Source: Megasphaera sp. AM44-1BH (GTDB taxonomy: Bacteria; Bacillota; Negativicutes; Veillonellales; Megasphaeraceae). Taken from it: a DNA stretch of 64,000 bases. A program made the translations under genes and the position numbers. Shown piece by piece: positions 1 through 7,245 of the stretch. The notes below the pieces were generated by a model. The model was not told the DNA's origin and searched no databases. It was given only the letters and a program-made list of their open reading frames with translations. Within the stretch, counting starts at the first letter, position 1; every line of letters starts with the position of its first letter. The DNA lies in assembly GCF_003467125.1 (NCBI RefSeq), contig NZ_QSFA01000013.1, positions 28,245-92,244 on the forward strand, read 5' to 3'.

Positions 1-60
1 AGGCTGATTGGTATATTTCCGTATGCTGCGGCGCCTGGTAATGGCGGATACTGTTTCCAT
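1..60 (-). CDS. Nitroreductase family protein, N-terminal fragment
   Basis: Only the first 20 codons lie in the window; the gene runs off the left edge on the minus strand. The start ATG is at 60-58, preceded by a strong ribosome binding site (AAGGAGGT on the minus strand, 75-68) at normal spacing. The encoded start METVSAITRRRSIRKYTNQP carries the RRSIRKY pattern typical of the FMN-binding N-terminus of oxygen-insensitive nitroreductases. Members reduce nitroaromatics or quinones with NAD(P)H; the substrate cannot be told from this piece. It is divergent from the racemase gene at 272. Confidence 0.75.
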   Translation of the reverse strand, partial: METVSAITRRRSIRKYTNQP

Positions 61-180
61 ATGATGGACCTCCTTATGCATGATTGTGTGTTATTTTTAT
101 GGTAATGTAAAATCTGGGTGACGTCAATCTTTCTTAAGAAACAAGTATGTGTCGAAATTTATCCGACTTTCATATATACC

Positions 181-209
181 CTGTTCAAATAGTCGCGATG
201 TGTTATAAT
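181..209 (+). promoter_or_regulatory. Promoter of the racemase gene
   Basis: An extended -10 (TGT then TATAAT, 204-209) lies 17 bp after a weak -35 (CTGTTC, 181-186), about 60 bp before the start at 272. It is the only good sigma-A-like match I see in this 211-bp divergent intergenic region. Confidence 0.6.
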
Positions 210-271
210 AAACTGTATGTAAATTATCCGGTCCGTCCGGGTAGAGAATGGACCATCATTGAGGTGTAAAC

Positions 272-1114
272 ATGACAGAGGAAATCCATTATGTGAAAGC
301 CGACCCCAGTGGCAATACGACGATTCTCGTATTAGATGCCGTTCCTAAACAGGAACATGCTTCGCTGGCAGCCAGACTGCTGCAGCCTGAGTGTGTCGGC
401 GCAGAGCAAGTAGGTTTTCTGACCTGGCCTGATAAAGAAGCAGATGTACGTCTGGATATGATGGGTGGTGAATTTTGTGGCAATGCTTCACGCTCTGCTG
501 CAGCGTATTTACTGTCCCGGTCTGGACAGGATCATGGCGAGTACCGTATTTCCTGTTCTGGGTGTAATAAGATATTGAAAGCCGTTGTAGTCCGTGATGA
601 AGGCGAATTGTACGATGCTTCCATCGAAGTACCGCTGCCCCGGAAAATGGATATTGTCAGTCTGGCAGACAATGATATAACGTATCGATTTTATCAGATT
701 GAATTGCCCGGGATTATGCATTTCGTTCATTTTACTCCTTCTATAAAGACGATAGATAAGAATGCGTTATGGCGGGCTGTATATCAGTATGCCAGCACCC
801 GACATTATGAAGCCTTTGGCATGAATCTGGTAGACCGGAAAACGCTTACGATGATACCTGCTGTGTATGTGGCGGGCACGGATACGTTGTATTGGGAAAA
901 AAGCTGTGGTTCCGGATCGGCTGCCACGGCAGCAGCACTGGCTCATCTGTGCGGTCATAATATTGCCTGTGAAATACGCCAGCCTGGTGGCAGCATTACG
1001 ATTGAAGCGTCTTATGCAGACCAGTCGGTTAAACACATCAGTATAGGAGGTCCCGTGCGGATAGAAACGGAACAAAGTGTTTGCATTGACAAGGAGATAC
1101 CAGGCAAGGTATAA
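272..1114 (+). CDS. DapF-superfamily amino-acid racemase/epimerase, CntK (histidine racemase)-like
   Basis: This 280-residue protein has the two-cysteine, cofactor-independent fold of the diaminopimelate epimerase family. The catalytic pair is visible as C69 in GGEFCGN and C212 in EKSCGSGSA. It departs from ordinary DapF: the N-terminus reads KADPSGNTTILV, followed by EQVGFL and a late QPGGSI. From memory these match the histidine racemase CntK of staphylopine synthesis and the histidine racemase of Fusobacterium better than lysine-pathway DapF. No cntL- or cntM-like gene (opine metallophore synthesis) and no lysine gene is adjacent, so the role is open: D-histidine, another D-amino acid, or meso-DAP. 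The start has a GAGGTG ribosome site. The stop codon overlaps the next promoter. Confidence 0.75.
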   Translation: MTEEIHYVKADPSGNTTILVLDAVPKQEHASLAARLLQPECVGAEQVGFLTWPDKEADVRLDMMGGEFCGNASRSAAAYLLSRSGQDHGEYRISCSGCNKILKAVVVRDEGELYDASIEVPLPRKMDIVSLADNDITYRFYQIELPGIMHFVHFTPSIKTIDKNALWRAVYQYASTRHYEAFGMNLVDRKTLTMIPAVYVAGTDTLYWEKSCGSGSAATAAALAHLCGHNIACEIRQPGGSITIEASYADQSVKHISIGGPVRIETEQSVCIDKEIPGKV

Positions 1115-1115
1115 T
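1086..1115 (+). promoter_or_regulatory. Consensus promoter for the ZTP riboswitch/fhs transcript
   Basis: Perfect TTGACA (1086-1091) and perfect TATAAT (1110-1115) are separated by 18 bp. The -10 overlaps the stop codon of the preceding racemase gene, so fhs is transcribed independently and strongly. Confidence 0.85.
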
Positions 1116-1118
1116 AGC

Positions 1119-1193
1119 TACGTAGTCATGTGACTGACGGAAGTGGACTAACCACATGGAGCATGATCTGAAGAAGCCGACCGTCTGGGCAAA
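1119..1193 (+). promoter_or_regulatory. ZTP riboswitch (pfl motif)
   Basis: The leader of fhs carries the conserved pfl/ZTP core: GACTGACGG, then AAGTGGA with its partner CCAC, GGAGCA, and the 3' block GCCGACCGTCTGGGCA. The known class binds ZTP/ZMP, a purine intermediate that accumulates when 10-formyl-tetrahydrofolate is short, and it often controls formate-tetrahydrofolate ligase, which is the gene downstream here. The 3' block is also the 5' arm of the following terminator, so ligand binding should prevent termination and switch fhs on. Motif and gene context agree. Confidence 0.93.
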
Positions 1194-1217
1194 TAGTCCG
1201 GATGGCCGGCTATTTTT
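1175..1217 (+). terminator. Riboswitch-controlled intrinsic terminator
   Basis: The arm starting AGCCGACCG (1175) pairs over 13 of 14 positions with the arm ending GGCCGGCT (1211), followed by ATTTTTA. The 5' arm is shared with the riboswitch 3' pseudoknot block, giving mutually exclusive folds. Confidence 0.9.
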
Positions 1218-1253
1218 ATCGGTGCACACAGAGAACAGGAGCTGATTTTTATT

Positions 1254-2933
1254 ATGGCTAACGTATTAAGCGATATCGAAATTGCACAGCAGACTCACCT
1301 GGAACCCATCGTAAAGATTGCAGAAAAGGTTGGTCTTACCGAAGATGACCTGGAATTATATGGCAAATATAAAGCAAAAATTTCTTTTGATGCGATTAAA
1401 CGGCTGTCCAAAAATGAAGACGGGAAGCTCGTGCTGGTAACGGCTATTACCCCGACACCTGCCGGAGAAGGCAAGACGCTTACGACAATCGGCCTGGCCC
1501 AGGCTCTGAACCAGCTGGGTCATAAGACGATGACGGCACTGCGCGAACCGTCTCTGGGACCTGTATTTGGTATCAAAGGGGGAGCTGCTGGCGGCGGCTA
1601 TTCCCAGGTTCTCCCCATGGAAGATATTAATCTTCACTTTACGGGCGATATGCATGCTATTACGGCAGCCAACAACCTGCTGGCTGCTGCCATCGACAAT
1701 CATGTACATCAGGGAAATGCCCTTCGCATCGACGTGCGCCGCATCGTATGGAAACGCGTCATGGATATGAATGACCGGGCATTGCGTGATATCGTCGTAG
1801 GTCTCGGAGGCAAGGTCAATGGATTCCCGCGGGAAGACCATTTCATGATTACCGTAGCTTCGGAAATCATGGCTATTCTCTGCCTGGCCAGTGATCTCAT
1901 GGATTTGAAGAAACGGATGGGAGATATCATCGTTGCCTATGACCTTGATGGCAATCCGGTCCGGGCACGTCAGCTCGGTGTAGAAGGGGCTATGGCTATT
2001 CTCATGAAAGATGCCATCAAACCCAATATTGTCCAGACGACGGAAAATACACCGGCCCTGGTTCACGGCGGTCCCTTTGCCAATATTGCCCATGGATGCA
2101 ATTCCGTAGTCGCTACCAAACTGGCTCTCAAAATGGGAGAAATCACGGTAACGGAAGCCGGATTCGGTGCCGATCTGGGCGCCGAAAAGTTCATGGATAT
2201 CAAATGCCGTTTTGCCGGTATCAAGCCAGATGCCGTCGTCATTGTTGCCACTATCCGGGCACTTAAGATGCATGGGGGAGTAGACAAGAAAAATCTCCAG
2301 CCGGAAAATCTGGAAGCACTGGAAAAAGGCTTTGCCAATCTGAAGAAACATATCGAAAATATGCGCAAATATGATGTTCCCGTCGTAGTTGGCATCAACC
2401 GCTTCCTGACGGATACAGATGCTGAAATTGCATTGCTCACCCGTCTCTGCCAGAATTATGGTGTCGATGTGGCTCTGAACAACTGCTGGGCAGAAGGCGG
2501 CAAGGGCGGACTGGAACTGGGACGGAAAGTCCTTCAGCTCCTGCAGCAGCCCAAAACTCCATATAAACCGCTGTATGATGTCAATGACACGATTCTCCAT
2601 AAATTGGAAATCCTGACAAAAGAAATTTACGGTGGCGATGGTGTTATCCTGGAAGGCAAAGCTCCGAAACAGATTGCCGAACTGGAAAAGCTGGGCCTTG
2701 ATAAAATGCCGGTCTGTGTTGCCAAGACACAATATTCTCTTTCGGATAATCCGGCCTTACTGGGAGCACCGGAACATTTCAAGATTACTGTCAAAGACGT
2801 CCGCGTCTGCACTGGTGCCGGATTCATCGTCTGCCAGACCAGTAATATCATGGTCATGCCCGGCCTTCCAAAAGTACCGGCTGCCAACCGCATGGATATT
2901 GATGAAAATGGCGTCATCACTGGTCTGTTCTGA
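1254..2933 (+). CDS. fhs: Formate-tetrahydrofolate ligase
   Basis: This 559-residue cytoplasmic enzyme joins formate to tetrahydrofolate using ATP, giving 10-formyl-THF for purine synthesis and one-carbon metabolism. Length and sequence fit the family throughout. The P-loop-like nucleotide site TPTPAGEGKTLT lies near residues 65-77, followed by the conserved REPSLGPVFGIKGGAAGGG block. The ribosome site is AGGAGCTG. Expression is set by the ZTP riboswitch in its leader. The downstream gene encodes a cyclodeaminase/cyclohydrolase-like protein, but a terminator and a new promoter lie between them. Confidence 0.98.
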   Translation: MANVLSDIEIAQQTHLEPIVKIAEKVGLTEDDLELYGKYKAKISFDAIKRLSKNEDGKLVLVTAITPTPAGEGKTLTTIGLAQALNQLGHKTMTALREPSLGPVFGIKGGAAGGGYSQVLPMEDINLHFTGDMHAITAANNLLAAAIDNHVHQGNALRIDVRRIVWKRVMDMNDRALRDIVVGLGGKVNGFPREDHFMITVASEIMAILCLASDLMDLKKRMGDIIVAYDLDGNPVRARQLGVEGAMAILMKDAIKPNIVQTTENTPALVHGGPFANIAHGCNSVVATKLALKMGEITVTEAGFGADLGAEKFMDIKCRFAGIKPDAVVIVATIRALKMHGGVDKKNLQPENLEALEKGFANLKKHIENMRKYDVPVVVGINRFLTDTDAEIALLTRLCQNYGVDVALNNCWAEGGKGGLELGRKVLQLLQQPKTPYKPLYDVNDTILHKLEILTKEIYGGDGVILEGKAPKQIAELEKLGLDKMPVCVAKTQYSLSDNPALLGAPEHFKITVKDVRVCTGAGFIVCQTSNIMVMPGLPKVPAANRMDIDENGVITGLF

Positions 2934-2956
2934 TCATTTCTGGATAGTTACACAAA

Positions 2957-2979
2957 AGGCGGCTTTATGGCCGTCTTTT
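2957..2979 (+). terminator. Terminator after fhs
   Basis: A 7-bp stem (AGGCGGC with GCCGTCT, one G-U pair) and 6-nt loop are followed by TTTT. It lies 24 bp after the fhs stop. Confidence 0.7.
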
Positions 2980-3006
2980 GCCGTATACAGGCAATTAAAA
3001 TAAAAT
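2978..3006 (+). promoter_or_regulatory. Promoter of the cyclodeaminase-like gene
   Basis: TTGCCG (2978-2983), a 17-bp spacer and TAAAAT (3001-3006), just upstream of the GTG start at 3027. Confidence 0.55.
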
Positions 3007-3026
3007 GTATAAGTGAGGATACGGAT

Positions 3027-3647
3027 GTGAGCGAGAAAAAATTATGCAGTATGCCAGCAGAGGAGCTGCTGGCAGCTACTGCTTCGAAAGCCCCCGTGCC
3101 AGGAGGTGGCGGGATTGCGGCCCTTACGGCAGCTTCGGCGGCCGCTCTGGTTGAAATGGTGGCCAATCTTACTATAGGCAAAAAAGGATATGAAAAGGTA
3201 GAACCGATGATGCAGGAGATACGCAGTCAGGCTGAAGTCTTGCGGCTCCGCTATCAGGCCGGCATCGATGAAGACGCCCGGGCTTTTGAAGGCGTCATAC
3301 GGGCCGTCCGGCTTCCCAAAGATACGCCGGACCGTACTGCCGTGGTACAACAGGCTTTTAAAGACGCGGCAGCCATTCCTTTTGCATTGGGAAAAGATAT
3401 TTTTGTACTTCTCCAGCTGAGTGAACAGGTGGTACGTTATGGCAATGCCTGGGTCATTACGGATGGGGCTATTGCTGCCATGAATGCCAGAGCCGCTATG
3501 CGCTCGGCTTTTTATAGCGTACGTATCAATCTGAAATCTATTACGGATAAGGAGTATGTTCATTGCATGACCGGGGCTATGGTCGATATTGAACAAAAAG
3601 CGGCCCGTATCGAAGAAACGGTGGAAAAAGAATACCAGAGTCGTTAG
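3027..3647 (+). CDS. Cyclodeaminase/cyclohydrolase family protein (FchA-like)
   Basis: The 206-residue all-helical protein matches the formiminotransferase-cyclodeaminase C-terminal domain family. The glycine-rich PVPGGGGIAALTAA block is near residues 20-35 and a MNARAAMRSAFYSV segment is near the end. Stand-alone members act as methenyl-THF cyclohydrolase or formimino-THF cyclodeaminase, and the fhs neighbour supports a folate one-carbon role. I chose the GTG at 3027 (upstream AGTGAGGAT) because the in-frame ATG at 2967 lies inside the fhs terminator and upstream of the likely promoter. Which of the two reactions it catalyses cannot be read from the sequence. Confidence 0.85.
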   Translation: MSEKKLCSMPAEELLAATASKAPVPGGGGIAALTAASAAALVEMVANLTIGKKGYEKVEPMMQEIRSQAEVLRLRYQAGIDEDARAFEGVIRAVRLPKDTPDRTAVVQQAFKDAAAIPFALGKDIFVLLQLSEQVVRYGNAWVITDGAIAAMNARAAMRSAFYSVRINLKSITDKEYVHCMTGAMVDIEQKAARIEETVEKEYQSR

Positions 3648-3726
3648 AGCCTGTGCAATTCCTGTCATTGTATGACATGCGGCTGTCATGAGAAACGGGC
3701 TGTCTTGCCTGGAAGGAGGGTGTCTT

Positions 3727-4737
3727 ATGTCTTTTCATATTGTTCATAATGATATTGTCAGGATGAAGACGGATGCTATTGTTAATGCAGCCAATCCGGC
3801 ATTATTGGCGGGAAGTGGTGTATGTGGCGCCATTTTCCATGCTGCCGGGTATGACGAACTGTCTGCCGAATGCAGGCAAAAGGCTCCCTGTCCTACGGGC
3901 CAGTCGGTACTGACGTCTGCCTATCGTCTGCCGGCCCGTTATATTATCCATACCGTTGGTCCTGTGTGGCAGGGCGGTGAGGCCGGGGAAAAGGAACATC
4001 TGGCATCTTGTTATTCTACAGCTCTGGAAACGGCTATGAAAGCGGGATGCAAGTCTATTTCCTTTCCTCTCATTTCTTCGGGCATTTTTGGCTATCCCGC
4101 ACAGGAAGCCTTAGATGTTGCCTGCCAGGCCATACGGACATTTTTACAATGCCACGATATGGATGTTTATCTCGTTGTTCTTGACCGTTCGGCTATTCAG
4201 CTCAGCCGTCATCTGACTGATGAATTGAAGCGGTATCTAAATCACTCCTTTGATGAAGCGGAACGGGAAGAACCCGGTGAAATATGCGCTTGTCATCTTG
4301 AACAGGATGCCCGTGCAGATTCGTGTTATGGAACAGACCACTTCGCCCGGCCAGAAAAAATGGGAATGGGAAGACATTCGCTGGAACAGATGATTCAAAA
4401 TCTGGATGAGACCTTTTCCCACATGCTATTGCGCCTCATCGATGAAAAAGGCTACAGTGATGTGGAAGTATACAAACGGGCCAATATGGACCGGAAGCTG
4501 TTTTCTAAAATCAGGAGCCATGAAGAGTATCTGCCAAAGAAAAAGACTGTCCTGGCTCTGGCTGTGGGACTGAAACTTTCTGTAGCGGAAACGGAGGAAT
4601 TGCTGGATAAAGCAGGTTATTCGCTGTCAGGAAGCCAGAAGAGAGATGTCATCGTACGGTATTTTCTGGATCACGGTGAATACGATATTTATACGATTGA
4701 TAAAGCGTTATTTTATTTCGGGGAACCAGAACTGTAA
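3727..4737 (+). CDS. Macro-domain protein with C-terminal helical domain
   Basis: The protein has about 336 residues from the ATG at 3727, which follows a clear AAGGAGGG site; an upstream in-frame ATG at 3688 lacks one. Residues 1-165 are a macro domain (ADP-ribose or O-acetyl-ADP-ribose binding or hydrolysis): DAIVNAANPALL, SGVCGAIFHAAG and the SSGIFGYP loop are visible. A charged linker leads to a C-terminal helical domain of about 110 residues. It contains DEKGYSDVEVYKRANMDRKLFSKIRS and a later KKKTVLALAVGLKLS, and looks like a helix-turn-helix-type fold. This two-domain layout recurs in Firmicutes, but I know no assigned function. A VWA-domain gene follows 94 bp downstream, suggesting a joint role in ADP-ribose signalling or stress. 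Confidence 0.85.
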   Translation: MSFHIVHNDIVRMKTDAIVNAANPALLAGSGVCGAIFHAAGYDELSAECRQKAPCPTGQSVLTSAYRLPARYIIHTVGPVWQGGEAGEKEHLASCYSTALETAMKAGCKSISFPLISSGIFGYPAQEALDVACQAIRTFLQCHDMDVYLVVLDRSAIQLSRHLTDELKRYLNHSFDEAEREEPGEICACHLEQDARADSCYGTDHFARPEKMGMGRHSLEQMIQNLDETFSHMLLRLIDEKGYSDVEVYKRANMDRKLFSKIRSHEEYLPKKKTVLALAVGLKLSVAETEELLDKAGYSLSGSQKRDVIVRYFLDHGEYDIYTIDKALFYFGEPEL

Positions 4738-4750
4738 ATAGAGCGGATTT

Positions 4751-4767
4751 GTCGCTTTGTAAGCGAC
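4751..4767. promoter_or_regulatory. 7-bp inverted repeat between macro and VWA genes
   Basis: GTCGCTT-TGT-AAGCGAC is a perfect hairpin or dyad, with no T-tract after it. It may be an operator, an attenuating hairpin or an RNA-stability element; the sequence does not decide. Confidence 0.4.
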
Positions 4768-4831
4768 CACGTCATGCCTTATCTCTGTTACACTGTTTAT
4801 ATCAGATATGAAGTGACAGGGAGGAATCAGT

Positions 4832-5518
4832 ATGAAGAGTACATCAATGCTTACAGAAATGGTATTTATCCTGGACCGCAGTGGTTCGATGACAGGACTG
4901 GAAGATGATACGATTGGCGGATTCAATTCGTTGATTCAAAGACAAAAAAAAGAAGATGGCGATGCGGTAGTGACTACGGTATTATTTGACACGGCATCAG
5001 ATGTCGTATATGACCGGGTGCCATTGGATGAAGTACCCCGCATGACGGAATACGTGTACCGGACAGGCGGCTGTACTGCGCTGTTGGATACTTTGGGGAA
5101 AACGATAGAACGGATCCGTATCATTCAAAACCATCTACCAGCGGAATACAGACCGGACAAAACGATAGTCGTGGTTATTACAGACGGGAAGGAAAATACC
5201 AGCCGGCTGTATGACCAGCATACGGTGCGGCAGATGATTGAACGGCAGCAAAAGAAAGACGGATGGGAATTTTTGTTTCTCGGTGCAAATATGGATGCTG
5301 TGACGGAAGCTGGCCATTTGGGAATCCGGCCAGAACGTGCCGTAGAGTATGTGTGTGATGAAGAAGGGACTGCTATGAATTTCAGAGCCGTATCTCATTT
5401 TATGAGCTGTGCCCGCTGCATGGATCCTTTAGGAGTGCTGTCTGAAACGGATGACGAATGGAAAAAAGATATTGAACAATATGCCCGTTCACAAAAAAAG
5501 GGAAATCGTAATGGTTAA
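4832..5518 (+). CDS. von Willebrand factor A domain protein (TerY-like)
   Basis: This 228-residue protein is essentially one VWA domain. The metal-binding MIDAS motif DxSxS is DRSGS near residue 14, the conserved Thr lies in GGCTALLD near residue 80, and ITDGKENTS is the third MIDAS element. There is no signal peptide or membrane segment, so it should be cytoplasmic, as are TerY proteins of tellurite/stress operons. The ribosome site is GGGAGGAA. It follows the macro-domain gene. The function is unknown; a Mg-dependent protein-protein adaptor is the family expectation. Confidence 0.85.
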   Translation: MKSTSMLTEMVFILDRSGSMTGLEDDTIGGFNSLIQRQKKEDGDAVVTTVLFDTASDVVYDRVPLDEVPRMTEYVYRTGGCTALLDTLGKTIERIRIIQNHLPAEYRPDKTIVVVITDGKENTSRLYDQHTVRQMIERQQKKDGWEFLFLGANMDAVTEAGHLGIRPERAVEYVCDEEGTAMNFRAVSHFMSCARCMDPLGVLSETDDEWKKDIEQYARSQKKGNRNG

Positions 5519-5524
5519 TTTAAA

Positions 5525-5568
5525 CGCCCGCCTGTATGTCCTGAGATATACAGGCGGGCGCTGGTTTT
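5525..5568. terminator. Convergent (possibly bidirectional) terminator
   Basis: A 13-bp GC-rich perfect stem (CGCCCGCCTGTAT paired with ATACAGGCGGGCG, 5525-5560) lies between the convergent VWA and MBL-hydrolase genes. GGTTTTAT follows on the plus strand. Confidence 0.85.
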
Positions 5569-5574
5569 ATCTGA

Positions 5575-6240
5575 TTAAAATTCATATTCTGTTCCGGGCG
5601 GAACAATGTGAACGGGAACAGAATAGGTTTCTTCTGTCATTTTTTTATAAAAGGCAGGATCTGCATTTACGACAGGCCAGGTGCCATAATGGATGGGTAT
5701 CACCATTTTAGGCTGTATCCATGATGCGGCTAAGGCTGCGTCTTCCATTCCCATGGTGAAATTATCTCCGATAGGCAGGAATGCCACATCAATGGGACCA
5801 AAACGGCTATGAAGCTTCATGTCGGAATACAGCCCCGTATCGCCGGCATAATAGATGCGTTTGCCAGCGAATTCCAGCAGACAGCCGCAGGCCATCCCGC
5901 CGGCTATGCCGGATCCGTGCAGGGCCGGTGTCAGACGTATGGAGCCGAAAGGGAAATCCGCTTTGCCACCGATGTGCATGGCGTGGGCGTTGCAGCCTGC
6001 CATACGGGCTTTACCTGCTACTTCTGCCGTACTGATGATCAGGGCGTCGTTGGCTTTTGCAATTTCTTCGGCATCCCCGTAGTGGTCGCCATGGGCATGA
6101 GAAATAAAGATATACTGACAGGTGATAGACGATGGGCTGACCGTTGTCCAGGGATTATCCGTAATAAACGGATCAAACAGGATAGTCGTATTTTCCGCCG
6201 ATAGTGAAAAGGCCGAATGGCCGTAATACATACATTTCAT
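5575..6240 (-). CDS. UPF0173-family metal-dependent hydrolase (MBL fold)
   Basis: This 221-residue metallo-beta-lactamase-fold protein has an intact metal site: SHAHGDHYG (HxHxDH), ALHGSG, YYAGDTGL and IHYGTW. Length and motif order match the UPF0173/YtkL family of soluble predicted hydrolases with unknown substrate. The start is the ATG at 6240, preceded by AAAGGGG on the minus strand; a longer in-frame extension upstream lacks a ribosome site and runs over the trmL promoter. It is divergent from trmL. Confidence 0.88.
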   Translation of the reverse strand: MKCMYYGHSAFSLSAENTTILFDPFITDNPWTTVSPSSITCQYIFISHAHGDHYGDAEEIAKANDALIISTAEVAGKARMAGCNAHAMHIGGKADFPFGSIRLTPALHGSGIAGGMACGCLLEFAGKRIYYAGDTGLYSDMKLHSRFGPIDVAFLPIGDNFTMGMEDAALAASWIQPKMVIPIHYGTWPVVNADPAFYKKMTEETYSVPVHIVPPGTEYEF

Positions 6241-6291
6241 GAGACTTTGCCCCTTTCTGGATATACGATATGCGATAGGAGTACCGTTATG

Positions 6292-6307
6292 TTCTATTAT
6301 AATAGAA
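6292..6307. promoter_or_regulatory. 16-bp perfect palindrome containing TATAAT on both strands
   Basis: TTCTATTATAATAGAA is a perfect dyad in the divergent region between the MBL hydrolase and trmL. It contains a -10-like TATAAT on each strand and resembles the AT-rich operators of Fur/PerR-type regulators. No such regulator is encoded nearby, so the assignment is tentative. Confidence 0.4.
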
Positions 6308-6330
6308 AACAGGAGAAAAAGGAAAGTCTC

Positions 6331-6359
6331 TTGTACTTCCCGGGGAAATCTTGTACAAT
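6331..6359 (+). promoter_or_regulatory. trmL promoter
   Basis: TTGTAC (6331-6336), a 17-bp spacer and TACAAT (6354-6359), 24 bp before the chosen start codon. Confidence 0.65.
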
Positions 6360-6382
6360 ATCCCATGGAGAGTGATGTAACG

Positions 6383-6871
6383 ATGCATATAGTCATGGTA
6401 GAACCGGAAATTCCAGGCAATACGGGGAATATTGCCCGTCTCTGTGCGGCCAATCATATTACCCTGCACCTTGTCAAACCGCTGGGCTTTTCCCTTGAAG
6501 ATAAATATCTGAAACGGGCCGGACTCGATTACTGGCCACTGGTCGATGTACAGGTACATGAAAATTTTGCGGAAGTCCAGGAAAAATATAAGGGACATCA
6601 TTTTTATTTTCTGACAACGAAATCGGAACAGTGCTATGCTGACATCCGTTTTACCCAGGATGATCTGCTGGTATTTGGCAAAGAAACGAAAGGATTGCCA
6701 GAAAGCCTGTTGAAGCAGTATCCGCAGCAATGTTTCCGTATTCCTATGGTGGATAAAGCCCGGAGCCTCAATCTTTCCAATTCGGTTGCCATCGTTTCGT
6801 ATGAAGCAATGCGGCAGCTGGGGTTCCCGGACATGGCAAAGAGTGGCATTGGCATACATAATTTAAAATAA
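6383..6871 (+). CDS. trmL: tRNA (cytidine/uridine(34)-2'-O)-methyltransferase
   Basis: This 162-residue SPOUT-class methyltransferase begins MHIVMVEPEIPGNTGNIARLC, the TrmL/YibK signature. Knot-forming motifs follow: LLVFGKETKGLPES (about 100-113) and the C-terminal RSLNLSNSVAIVSYEA. It methylates the wobble ribose of tRNA-Leu isoacceptors using S-adenosylmethionine. The ATG at 6383 is supported by GGAGAGTGAT and by the promoter position; upstream in-frame codons would lie in or before the promoter. The YlbF-family gene follows after 19 bp, probably in the same transcript. Confidence 0.93.
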   Translation: MHIVMVEPEIPGNTGNIARLCAANHITLHLVKPLGFSLEDKYLKRAGLDYWPLVDVQVHENFAEVQEKYKGHHFYFLTTKSEQCYADIRFTQDDLLVFGKETKGLPESLLKQYPQQCFRIPMVDKARSLNLSNSVAIVSYEAMRQLGFPDMAKSGIGIHNLK

Positions 6872-6890
6872 GTACATGAGGAGTGAAATC

Positions 6891-7238
6891 ATGAGCGTAT
6901 ACGATAAAGCGAATGAACTGGCACAGGCTATCCAGGAAGATGAAGATTACAAGGCATTGCTGGAAGCGGGGAAGAAGCTGGCTGAAGATGAAAAAACGAG
7001 GAAGCATGTCCAGGATTTCCTGACATTGCAGGCACAACTGGCTTATGCACAGGCTGCTGGCGACAAGCCTGTACGGAAAAAAATTGAACAACTGCAGAAG
7101 TTGCAGGAAATCGTTGAAAACCGTCCTCTGGCGGTAGAATATCTGGAAAAGTATATGAAATGGAATCAGATTGGCGGCCAGATTCTTGGCACCATTCAGC
7201 AGGCGATGGCAGAAGGACTGAGTATTCTTGATAAATAA
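6891..7238 (+). CDS. YlbF/YmcA family protein
   Basis: This 115-residue, all-helical, charged protein matches the YlbF family (formerly DUF964). In Bacillus, relatives form the Y-complex that modulates RNase Y and developmental regulators. Here the sequence supports only family membership. The start at 6891 follows TGAGGAGTG at good spacing; an in-frame ATG at 6876 overlaps that ribosome site. The stop lies just ahead of the usual murB start, so the two genes may be translationally coupled. Confidence 0.85.
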   Translation: MSVYDKANELAQAIQEDEDYKALLEAGKKLAEDEKTRKHVQDFLTLQAQLAYAQAAGDKPVRKKIEQLQKLQEIVENRPLAVEYLEKYMKWNQIGGQILGTIQQAMAEGLSILDK

Positions 7239-7245
7239 ATATGCA

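Noticed and set aside
1356..2732. 458-codon open frame antisense to fhs
   Set aside because: Same reason: mirror of a conserved, biased gene, with no family features.
2967..3026. Upstream ATG start for the cyclodeaminase-like gene
   Set aside because: It lies inside the fhs terminator hairpin and upstream of the likely promoter; the GTG at 3027 has a better ribosome site and gives the family's normal length.
3042..3689. 215-codon minus-strand open frame over the cyclodeaminase-like gene
   Set aside because: Shadow of the plus-strand gene, with no ribosome site and no family match.
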